From a virus, in the IMG/VR virus record IMGVR_UViG_3300028374_000002, positions 62,001 through 126,000 of that record: 64,000 nt of DNA, one strand, 5' to 3'. The translations under genes were made by a program, and so were the position numbers. Below, one piece after another: positions 15,500 through 23,561 of the stretch; the first letter of the stretch is position 1; each line of letters starts with the position of its first letter. The notes beneath the pieces are model-generated. The model was given only the letters and a program-made list of their open reading frames with translations. It did not search any database and was not told the origin of the DNA.

Positions 15500-18400
15500 A
15501 TGTCTAATCACGAAAATCTAATTTGGTTTAATAAAGAAGGAGATTTCCTTAATTTCAATTATAATGAATCAGTTAATAGATTCGAGGGAGATATACTCTT
15601 CCATGAGAGCTCTACTGATATATATAAAACATACGGACTTTATATGTTTGAAGACGTACCATCATTTGACTTTGAAAGACCTAATGAATTAACTACAAGA
15701 AAGTTTCAGTTGTTTAATGAGAGGGGAATACACTTTTATGGCACTGACTTAAAAAGCCAAGACATAACTAAAATAGAACCAGTAAACAACGATGTCGGAT
15801 TTTATTCTAAATGGATATATGGTGATGATTTCCAAGCTAAGTTTCCAATTGGAACTATTGTATCATTCGATAATCCTTTCTTGGAGTTCAATAACCCTAA
15901 TAAGACCTACGTAGTTTCTGGTAATAAAAGCAATGCTATACTTATACTATCACAAGTAGATAATAAAAGCTTTGAAATAGATTATCAACAACTCTATGAA
16001 AATGAAAACTCTTATATAAACCAAAAATTATCTGGTGTCAATTGTATTGGTGTTTATGATTATATAGATATAGAAACTTATAAAGAAAAGTTATCAGATT
16101 GGAGCGAACCAGAATTTTATGATAAATATTTTATAGGCAAAAAATTGAATATAATAAATTCTAAATTAAACGACAAAGTAGTTACTGTTGATAACACAAA
16201 ACTTATTGACTTAATCCACTATGAATATTTATTACATAAGGATGAATTACCAGATGATAAAGACTTTATTATTGAGGTGATATCAAAAACCGATTTACCA
16301 AGGATATATAATGGGGGAATAGTTATAGATAGTGATAGTAGGATAAACATAGATCCAAACTTTTATCCAGCTATCATAAAACCTGGTACTGAGTTCAAAA
16401 TAGAGGGAAGTATAAACAGTGATGTGTTTTTAAGAGTATCTGATTTGAGAAATTGGGATGGGATATTAACAACAACCGATTTTATAGTGGGTGACCAAGT
16501 TACATTCAACAACAGAATATTTCAGTGTAAAGAGAATTATGTACAATCTTTTTCAAATATTGAAACATCATCAATCACACCTAGTAATAGCGAAAAATGG
16601 GGTAGACCCGATTATATAAAAATAGAACAAATATTACAACCAGATAATATATCATTAGGTCAGTTATACCTTACTACAGATAGATTTTATTTCACTTATA
16701 GTTGGGATACTAACAAAGAAATAACACTAGCATCTGCAATAGAAAAATATAAAGATGATTTAAATTTATTTAACATAGACCTATATTATGAGAATAATCA
16801 GGTTAATGCTGATTTGGTTTATCCAAGCCAGTATGCTAATGTCAATTTTTATCACACTGAGGCTATAAATACCAATAAAATTGGAGGATTTTTTAAAGCC
16901 ATAGAAAGACTAGTTGGTGTTGGAGAAGATTTAGATTACGAACTTAATTATAATAATTCAGAACTTTTTGATTTTAAAATAGTTTTTACAGACATAGATG
17001 AATTTGGTATAAAGGTAAATATAAATGGTATGATATATGAAGAAGAAGTTAGCTTTATATTTTCGGGAAACTCTATTGATGTAGAAAGAACAATAGATAG
17101 AACACTTAGAAACTGGTTGAGTAGAAATTATATCGAATTATTTAAACTAGGTATAGATATTCAACTTAGATTTTCTGGAAACACTACTTCTCTTTTCTAT
17201 AATTCAATCAGAGTATTATCACAATATCCAAATGTACCTGTTAGCGTGGATGATGTATTAGTTGGGACAACTGCTAATTATTATATAGAACATTCAAGAG
17301 TATTATTTAGAGACTTGGGTGGGTATCTAGATATAAGAATAAATGGTATATCATATGGTGTACAAACTATTTATAATAGTAGTACTAACACACCAGATGT
17401 GATATCAACAATAAGCAAATGGGTTAGAGAACACAATAATAGATTGAATGATTTTGGTATAATTGTCAAAAACATAAATCAACTTTTGATATTTGATATA
17501 AAAGACCTAAAGAGAAGATTAGACTATACTATAACAACTGGTAAGGTTAATATACCTGGGTTAAAAGACTTTGAGATAAATAACTTAATAAAGGGCAATG
17601 AGGGTGTTATAATATCATCAAATGAAATCCTATTACCAAGAGATAGAGATGAGAGTTTAGAAGATTTTGAAGAATATGGATTTGCAACTGGTATGGCTTT
17701 GAGTATAAACAATACTATATATTCTTTAGTTAATCAAGAATATACTATCCAATACCTAGACCCACTCATAATGAATATAAGTTATGAAGGCCCATTTTGG
17801 GGACTTACATCTAGTATTTGTAATTCATCTGCATTTGTAACATTGGCATTTGATAATGGTTATGGTTTAACTGGATGTGGTGAACCGTTATCCCCAGATA
17901 GAACAATTACAAGTCCGTTTAATACTGAATTTAGAAACTTAGAGCCAGATAATAATTTAAATCTAGATAAAAGTAATAGTCAGTTTAAGATTGATTTTAA
18001 TGCTAATGACTATGAAGTTATCGAATTTGATTTAAATAGATTTTCTGGTGCTGATAATATGGTTGATATAATCTATATACAGAACTCTAACTCTATATAC
18101 ACACTAGCAGACTCTCTTATAGTTCACAATGCATCAACATCAAATATTGTTACAATAATTGACCTAATAAATAACATCGGAAGTATAAAACTTAAATATA
18201 ATAATATTAATAATTATTTGTATGCACTAACTATTAATAGCATGTATATTATAAATCCCTTAACAAATATGGTAATTGGGATTGTAGAATTTCAAAATAA
18301 TGGAGAAGCTTTTGATATAGACTTTAATCCATTGAATGGTGATGTTTATGTAACATTTTCTAATCTACCAGAAATATCAATATGGGGGAGTATAAACTTA

Positions 18401-21298
18401 TCAAACATACCATCTAGGACAATAGATAGCAATATAAATGAATTTCCATTAAATGTTAGTAATACTAAAAACATAGTATTTAACGACTTTGAAGGAGATA
18501 TGTATGTATCAACAGATAATGGATTTATAATTAGAATAAACTCCAACAGAACTATACAAAATGTATATGATGCTGGTGTGTTAAAATCAGAACTATTCTA
18601 TGAACCAGTCGAGGAATCTATTTATTTTTTCACAGATACACATTTGAGTAAGATAGATAATGGTGTGTTAGAGGATATAGAAGAATATAGTAATGACTTT
18701 AATGAAATTTTATTTAATAACTTAACGGGTAATATGAATATATCTACTGGTAGTTCTAATGATGGAGATTTCTTAAAAGTCGATATAATAAGTGATTCCG
18801 TAGAAAGCTATGATATAGATACTTATGGATTTTTGGGCATAAATCAGTTTGATGGTGATGTTTATTTAACATCACAAACACTAGATGTTGTTTATGTTAT
18901 AAATCCTATCAACGGAACTATACTACACACACAGAACTTAACTAGTGGGGCAACTCAAATAATCAATAACCCCGAACGAAATTCGATGTGGGTTATACAA
19001 CCTAGTAATAAACGAATAATAGAAATGTCAGTTGAAGTGAACACTACGATCACACCATTCGAACAAGAGCCAGAAGTAGTAGGCGAGAACCTTTATGGTA
19101 CACTAAATCCTGATTATGTTAAAAGAGAATCTATGTGGTTAAAGACCAAGGATTATATAAGAAAGCCTAGGGAAAATTTTGAAGGAGATACACAAGTTAG
19201 CTTGTACTGGAAATGGGAAGATAATCAAACACCAGAATTTTTCATATATGATTTTACTGGTGATCAGCTAGAAAATAATGGCTCTTATTCATACACGGGT
19301 ATTAAACCATTTGATAAGATTGTTCTTAATAAATCGCCTAATAAAGATATAAATAGAATTAATCAACCAGAGTTTCAACAAACTATATTTGATAAGATAT
19401 CATATGAATTACCATTTATAGATGACCAAAGAAACGTATCTACTGATGTTGAGCCTTTGGAACTCTTTTTAGGATATAAGTCTACGCTAGAGGGGGCATA
19501 TCAATCTATTTTAAAATTATATAAAAAAGAAAGTGTTAGATTTGATATCGAATCAGATTCTATGACAGATATAACATTAGAAATAATAGAGGGTAGTGAT
19601 AGAAGAGGTATAATATATCTAAATAATACTTCTCCAATTAGTTTATCAAATAGAGGCTTAAAACCTGAACAATTACTTGTTTTATATCTAAATGACATAT
19701 CTAATGAATCTAATCAATATACATCAGTAAACAATGCCTCGGTGTTTAAGATAAGACAAGTTTTTAGTAAAAGTATAATAATAGACTTTATAAACTCAAA
19801 TGATTTTATTTCTGACGAAAATACAGTTATTGATAATTACCCAAGCGTTGGTGATACTACTTATCTATCAACAACCTTCAAAATTATTGATAAGGAAATA
19901 GGTAGATTTAATGTTTATGGACAAACTGAAGATGAAGACGAGAGGTTTAAGATAAACCTAGCAAACGAAGGTAAGCTTATTGGACCAGATGAGGTATTTA
20001 TATTCAAACAATATGATATACAAGAAGGTGGTATTGATTGGACATTTTTAAATAAAAAGAGAAAGGAGATGCTTATGATGAAACAACTTATATATCCTTA
20101 TATAGGTGCTTATAAATCAATAATAAATGCTATCAATTTTTTTGGATATAACGACTTACAATTAAACGAGTATTATAGAAACGTAAATCCAGAGTCCGAG
20201 AGTTTTTCTAAATTATTTAAGGTAGAAATACCAGATATTTTTGATAATTCAACAGAAGGATGGGATGATAATGATTTCATTAAAAACACATATCCCAATA
20301 CTAACTTTGAAGAAACTAAGTTATTCAACCTAACCTATAAGATAACTGATAAAGAAGGTAATAGAGTTATAAACTATACACTTGATGAAGTAATTATAAA
20401 ATTACAAGGATTGAAGTATTGGCTTAAAAATAATATTATACCACTTACTCATAAAATAGAAGATATAACAGGACTTGCTTATGTAAAAACTTCGAACTAT
20501 ATACAACACAGATTGCATGATATAAGGATAATAAATATTAAGGAAAATATGACACCTATTTCGTGTAAAATGAATGAGGCATATCTGATGCCTATAAATT
20601 CTGGATCGACTGTATATAATTGTGCAATTGACTTCTATTCAATAGTAGAGGGTATTGGAAAAAGTGATTATACAACAGAGGGTGTTAAAGCATATGATGG
20701 GTTTAAACTAGAAATCCCCGATAGTTTTGACATAGAAATTCGAACATATAAAACTTATAAAGAATGGGAGCCATTTTCAACATATAATAGAGGTGATAAA
20801 GTTAGATATTTAGATTTTTTGTATGAATCAGTAATAGATTTTAATAGGACTAATAATCCTTCTAAATATAATACTGCTTTACCATGGTCACCAAACATAA
20901 ATTATAAAGTAGGAAGTATAGTATTATACAATAATAACTATTATTCTTTAAGAACTAGTGCTTTGATGTCATCAACACCCCCTTTATCTGATTCTGTTAA
21001 CTGGTTAAAGATTTCACAATGGATTAGGATAAGCTTAGAACCAGTTCAAACAGTACAAGAGTTTAGAAAAGGTAGTAACTTATTGCCATATAGTTTCACA
21101 ATTGATTCCAACATTGATCCTTTTATAACTATTGAGGTTACATCTGATAATGGGTATGGTGAGATTTATAGGGATAGAAAAAATTATGAATTAAAAGGTG
21201 CTAATGACTTAGGTTTAATGAGAGTTAATCAAGTAAATTTACCAACTCTTAGGTCTCCACTTACACCAATATTTGATGTCCCAACTGATAATACTTAA
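15500..21298 (+). CDS. Very large tail/baseplate protein with beta-propeller
   Basis: 1932 aa. Residues about 1-800 contain repeated small beta domains, including a module with DFIVGDQVTFNNRIFQCKENY near 317. Residues about 836-1173 form a YVTN/NHL-type beta-propeller: repeated blades such as NSIYTLADSLIVH, NNYLYALTINSMYIINP and NGDVYVTFSNLPEI. The region from about 1490 to 1620 has phage-baseplate-like helical segments (RKEMLMMKQLIYPYIGAYK). Near 1753 and 1800 are two modules with KEWEPFSTYNRGDKVRY and YKVGSIVLYNNNYYSL, like the W-x5-Y-x2-G-x-x-V carbohydrate-binding fold (CBM5/12). I infer a peripheral baseplate or adsorption-apparatus protein that contacts surface glycans. No signal peptide or membrane segment. 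Confidence 0.75.
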   Translation: MSNHENLIWFNKEGDFLNFNYNESVNRFEGDILFHESSTDIYKTYGLYMFEDVPSFDFERPNELTTRKFQLFNERGIHFYGTDLKSQDITKIEPVNNDVGFYSKWIYGDDFQAKFPIGTIVSFDNPFLEFNNPNKTYVVSGNKSNAILILSQVDNKSFEIDYQQLYENENSYINQKLSGVNCIGVYDYIDIETYKEKLSDWSEPEFYDKYFIGKKLNIINSKLNDKVVTVDNTKLIDLIHYEYLLHKDELPDDKDFIIEVISKTDLPRIYNGGIVIDSDSRINIDPNFYPAIIKPGTEFKIEGSINSDVFLRVSDLRNWDGILTTTDFIVGDQVTFNNRIFQCKENYVQSFSNIETSSITPSNSEKWGRPDYIKIEQILQPDNISLGQLYLTTDRFYFTYSWDTNKEITLASAIEKYKDDLNLFNIDLYYENNQVNADLVYPSQYANVNFYHTEAINTNKIGGFFKAIERLVGVGEDLDYELNYNNSELFDFKIVFTDIDEFGIKVNINGMIYEEEVSFIFSGNSIDVERTIDRTLRNWLSRNYIELFKLGIDIQLRFSGNTTSLFYNSIRVLSQYPNVPVSVDDVLVGTTANYYIEHSRVLFRDLGGYLDIRINGISYGVQTIYNSSTNTPDVISTISKWVREHNNRLNDFGIIVKNINQLLIFDIKDLKRRLDYTITTGKVNIPGLKDFEINNLIKGNEGVIISSNEILLPRDRDESLEDFEEYGFATGMALSINNTIYSLVNQEYTIQYLDPLIMNISYEGPFWGLTSSICNSSAFVTLAFDNGYGLTGCGEPLSPDRTITSPFNTEFRNLEPDNNLNLDKSNSQFKIDFNANDYEVIEFDLNRFSGADNMVDIIYIQNSNSIYTLADSLIVHNASTSNIVTIIDLINNIGSIKLKYNNINNYLYALTINSMYIINPLTNMVIGIVEFQNNGEAFDIDFNPLNGDVYVTFSNLPEISIWGSINLSNIPSRTIDSNINEFPLNVSNTKNIVFNDFEGDMYVSTDNGFIIRINSNRTIQNVYDAGVLKSELFYEPVEESIYFFTDTHLSKIDNGVLEDIEEYSNDFNEILFNNLTGNMNISTGSSNDGDFLKVDIISDSVESYDIDTYGFLGINQFDGDVYLTSQTLDVVYVINPINGTILHTQNLTSGATQIINNPERNSMWVIQPSNKRIIEMSVEVNTTITPFEQEPEVVGENLYGTLNPDYVKRESMWLKTKDYIRKPRENFEGDTQVSLYWKWEDNQTPEFFIYDFTGDQLENNGSYSYTGIKPFDKIVLNKSPNKDINRINQPEFQQTIFDKISYELPFIDDQRNVSTDVEPLELFLGYKSTLEGAYQSILKLYKKESVRFDIESDSMTDITLEIIEGSDRRGIIYLNNTSPISLSNRGLKPEQLLVLYLNDISNESNQYTSVNNASVFKIRQVFSKSIIIDFINSNDFISDENTVIDNYPSVGDTTYLSTTFKIIDKEIGRFNVYGQTEDEDERFKINLANEGKLIGPDEVFIFKQYDIQEGGIDWTFLNKKRKEMLMMKQLIYPYIGAYKSIINAINFFGYNDLQLNEYYRNVNPESESFSKLFKVEIPDIFDNSTEGWDDNDFIKNTYPNTNFEETKLFNLTYKITDKEGNRVINYTLDEVIIKLQGLKYWLKNNIIPLTHKIEDITGLAYVKTSNYIQHRLHDIRIINIKENMTPISCKMNEAYLMPINSGSTVYNCAIDFYSIVEGIGKSDYTTEGVKAYDGFKLEIPDSFDIEIRTYKTYKEWEPFSTYNRGDKVRYLDFLYESVIDFNRTNNPSKYNTALPWSPNINYKVGSIVLYNNNYYSLRTSALMSSTPPLSDSVNWLKISQWIRISLEPVQTVQEFRKGSNLLPYSFTIDSNIDPFITIEVTSDNGYGEIYRDRKNYELKGANDLGLMRVNQVNLPTLRSPLTPIFDVPTDNT

Positions 21299-21313
21299 AA
21301 TATTTATTATATT

Positions 21314-21643
21314 TTAAATAATTTCTTCACCTAGTATATTTAACGTAAGTGACACTTTTGTTGTGTTGTTAAATATATTACCAATAACTAGACTTCTGTC
21401 GATGGTATGTACTATAATTTCTTCGTCTCGGTCTAATATTATAACTCTATCAGAGTTCATGATATTGACTTTCGTTCCTTTTAACAAATTAAACCTTTGC
21501 TTTGAGTTAAGGCTTAGTTCTATAAAATCAATTCTGGTAGATAAATCTTTTAGGTAATTTCTTAATTTTCTATAGAATGCTATAATGAAACCCATGACGG
21601 TCATTGATGCTGCAACTATTCCTACTATTGATATAATACTCAT
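21314..21643 (-). CDS. Small membrane protein, 109 aa
   Basis: One N-terminal transmembrane helix (residues about 3-22, IISIVGIVAASMTVMGFIIA), then a basic turn (YRKLRNYLKD), which predicts N-out/C-in topology, and a beta-rich cytoplasmic part (VIILDRDEEIIVHTIDRSLVIG). No lysis-protein motif is visible, and it has only one helix, so I do not call it a holin. It faces the large tail gene convergently; its promoter side has a Tatatata run at about 21657-21665. Confidence 0.6.
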   Translation of the reverse strand: MSIISIVGIVAASMTVMGFIIAFYRKLRNYLKDLSTRIDFIELSLNSKQRFNLLKGTKVNIMNSDRVIILDRDEEIIVHTIDRSLVIGNIFNNTTKVSLTLNILGEEII

Positions 21644-21663
21644 AAGTTTTTAAGCTATATATA

Positions 21664-21698
21664 AAAAACCCCCTCTTATTTATAAGAGGGGGTTTTTA
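21664..21698. terminator. Strong hairpin terminator
   Basis: Perfect 15-bp stem (21664-21678 with 21683-21697), core CCCCCTCTTA, 4-base loop, A-run on one side and T-run on the other, so it can work in both directions. It ends the minus-strand virion operon (26450 down to 21716). Confidence 0.88.
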
Positions 21699-21715
21699 TT
21701 TTTTTATAAAATAGA

Positions 21716-22369
21716 TTATGCCTGTTCTACTTTAGCATCAGTATCCTTTGTAACATTAGGCTCAAATTTGGCCACCCAGTCTTGAATGTCACCAGAAAGT
21801 GTTTTACCAGTATTATCATAATAGTTTACAATTTTACTAATATCACCAATTCTTTTTAATACATTACCAAAGTTATAAGCACTTTTATCAAGACCCTTTA
21901 CTTTGTATTTAGATATCAAATGGTAGATATAGGTAATTTCTGTTGCATCAACTTCAAACCCTTCTAGTACTTTATCATCAGGGAAGTTGCTTTTTAGCTT
22001 CATATTACCCATAGTGTTAGTAAGTTCAATAGCTAGAAATACAGTATTTACATCATATTCCATTTTCTTTGTTATAGTGTCTGTTAAAAAGTTATATTGT
22101 TGTCTGTTTAAATAGAAAACATATTTAGCATTTCTTAGTTCTGTTGCATAATCACCCCATAGGATTTGTGCTTGTTTATAAAGTTCATCTTTTTCATCAG
22201 AAGTTTTTCCAAAACCCTCATTTTCTGACATATATTTTAGAATTGTAGCCTCGCTTTTATCTAATGCGACCTCATACTTTTTATCTAAAATTACATGCTC
22301 TAATTTATTTTCATTAAAGCTTAATCTTGGTTTTACTACATTTGTTTGTATATTCTCTTTATTATTCAT
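21716..22369 (-). CDS. Hypothetical virion-cluster protein, 217 aa
   Basis: No family recognised. Soluble, mostly helical after an extended N-terminus; contains WGDYATELRNAKYVFYLNRQ and a Lys/Asp-rich middle. It is last in a minus-strand run starting with the tape-measure gene, with gaps of 19 bases or so, so it is probably a tail component or tail assembly factor (inference from position). Confidence 0.6.
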   Translation of the reverse strand: MNNKENIQTNVVKPRLSFNENKLEHVILDKKYEVALDKSEATILKYMSENEGFGKTSDEKDELYKQAQILWGDYATELRNAKYVFYLNRQQYNFLTDTITKKMEYDVNTVFLAIELTNTMGNMKLKSNFPDDKVLEGFEVDATEITYIYHLISKYKVKGLDKSAYNFGNVLKRIGDISKIVNYYDNTGKTLSGDIQDWVAKFEPNVTKDTDAKVEQA

Positions 22370-22388
22370 TTGTTTATGTTTTTTTTAT

Positions 22389-22637
22389 TTATCCATTAAT
22401 TTTATCTTCTCTATCAAAAATCTCTTTGATAGATTCTAGTTTTCCCTTAGAGTCTTGGTATTTTTGTAACCACTTATCTTGCTCATCTTGTAAATCAGAG
22501 TGTTCCCCAATTGCAGTTAATCTATCAGATGTGTATAATCTTAATGTTGCTACTGCTGTTTTAATCTCTGATTCGTATCTTAGTACTAGAGCATCTAAAT
22601 ACTCTTTCCCAACTCCTTCTGCCTTTATCTTTCCCAT
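22389..22637 (-). CDS. Hypothetical virion-cluster protein, 82 aa
   Basis: Small, strongly helical and charged, with probable coiled coil (LQDEQDKWLQKYQDSKGKLES). One base separates its start from the stop of the previous gene in the operon. Helical size and position fit a tail assembly helper; no homology recognised. Confidence 0.6.
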   Translation of the reverse strand: MGKIKAEGVGKEYLDALVLRYESEIKTAVATLRLYTSDRLTAIGEHSDLQDEQDKWLQKYQDSKGKLESIKEIFDREDKING

Positions 22638-22638
22638 A

Positions 22639-23064
22639 TTATATTAAATCTGCGGTTTGTCCATCTGCTTTTTGTTCTTGATATAAATCTTCAACTTGAT
22701 TAGCCTTAGCTACTTTTTCAACACCATACTTATTAACTATTGATGAAAATGTATTTAAGTCTGTTTTTCTCAACTTAATTTTACCAGTTTCTAAGTTACA
22801 TTCTAACTTATCTAGCTCTTGTTCAATTAATATTTGAATTGATTCTTCATCAAACACATCCATTAATTCTTCATTCATAATTACCTTTACTTCTTTATCC
22901 AATATAAAAGAAATATCTTCGGGGATTCTAGAGATTTTGATAATTGTTTTTTGTTTGTAATCTCCTATGAATTGAAATTTGATGTCAATAGGAAATGATT
23001 TCTTATTAAAAACGTCATAAAAGTCTTTAATAGTGTCTTCTGATAATTCTGTGTATCTGTCCAT
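22639..23064 (-). CDS. Phage metallopeptidase-like family protein, zinc motif degenerate
   Basis: 141 aa. The segment FDEESIQILIEQELDKLECN followed by KTDLNTFSSIVNKYGVEKV resembles a family of small phage proteins related to putative metallopeptidases. In those with an active site the helix carries HExxH; here the equivalent helix reads LIEQELDKL, with Glu/Gln and no His, so I expect no peptidase activity. T4-like phages often carry such degenerate forms. Context (tape-measure operon) suggests a structural or assembly role (inference). Confidence 0.5.
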   Translation of the reverse strand: MDRYTELSEDTIKDFYDVFNKKSFPIDIKFQFIGDYKQKTIIKISRIPEDISFILDKEVKVIMNEELMDVFDEESIQILIEQELDKLECNLETGKIKLRKTDLNTFSSIVNKYGVEKVAKANQVEDLYQEQKADGQTADLI

Positions 23065-23103
23065 AATTTTTGTTTTTATTTGTATTATTAATTCTGTAAA
23101 AGT

Positions 23104-23532
23104 TTAAATATAAATGTAAAATAATGTAGCTGTTCCTAAAATAACTAAAGGTGTAAACACATAATACATGAAGTTATAGTACTTGTGGCTTTTGAACAAA
23201 GAAAATCCAAATATTAATAAGAAAGAATATTTACCAACCTTTTCTACTGTGTATGTCTTGTGTAATTCTTTTAATTCTATTGAATCTAGATAAATGCCTA
23301 ATTCTGTAACATACTCTTTAAGATAAGTCTGTGATATTCTTTCAATATCAGACCTCTTTAAAGAATATGCTTCACCAATTAAATTTTCTGGTATATTTAG
23401 AACAGTATACATTCTATCAGCTTTATCAATGCGTACATTATATTTTAGCTTTAAGTTATCTTGTACAGTCTTAATTCTCTTTTTATAGAAATTAAATAGT
23501 TTTATATTTTTAAATACATTACTCATAAACAT
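23104..23532 (-). CDS. Membrane-associated hypothetical protein, 142 aa
   Basis: Soluble, basic first two thirds, then two hydrophobic stretches near the C-terminus (KYSFLLIFGFSLFKSH and YYVFTPLVILGTATLFYIYI), consistent with a C-terminal membrane hairpin. Two possible starts, ATG 23532 and ATG 23526 (MSNVFKN). Second gene of the tape-measure operon. No family recognised; a tail or membrane-penetration role is only a guess from the position. Confidence 0.55.
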   Translation of the reverse strand: MFMSNVFKNIKLFNFYKKRIKTVQDNLKLKYNVRIDKADRMYTVLNIPENLIGEAYSLKRSDIERISQTYLKEYVTELGIYLDSIELKELHKTYTVEKVGKYSFLLIFGFSLFKSHKYYNFMYYVFTPLVILGTATLFYIYI

Positions 23533-23561
23533 TATACTGTTATAAAGTAAAATGTTTTAAA

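Noticed and set aside
21314-21643. Single-helix membrane protein as a holin
   Set aside because: No neighbouring endolysin and no second helix; position between tail genes does not support a lysis cassette.
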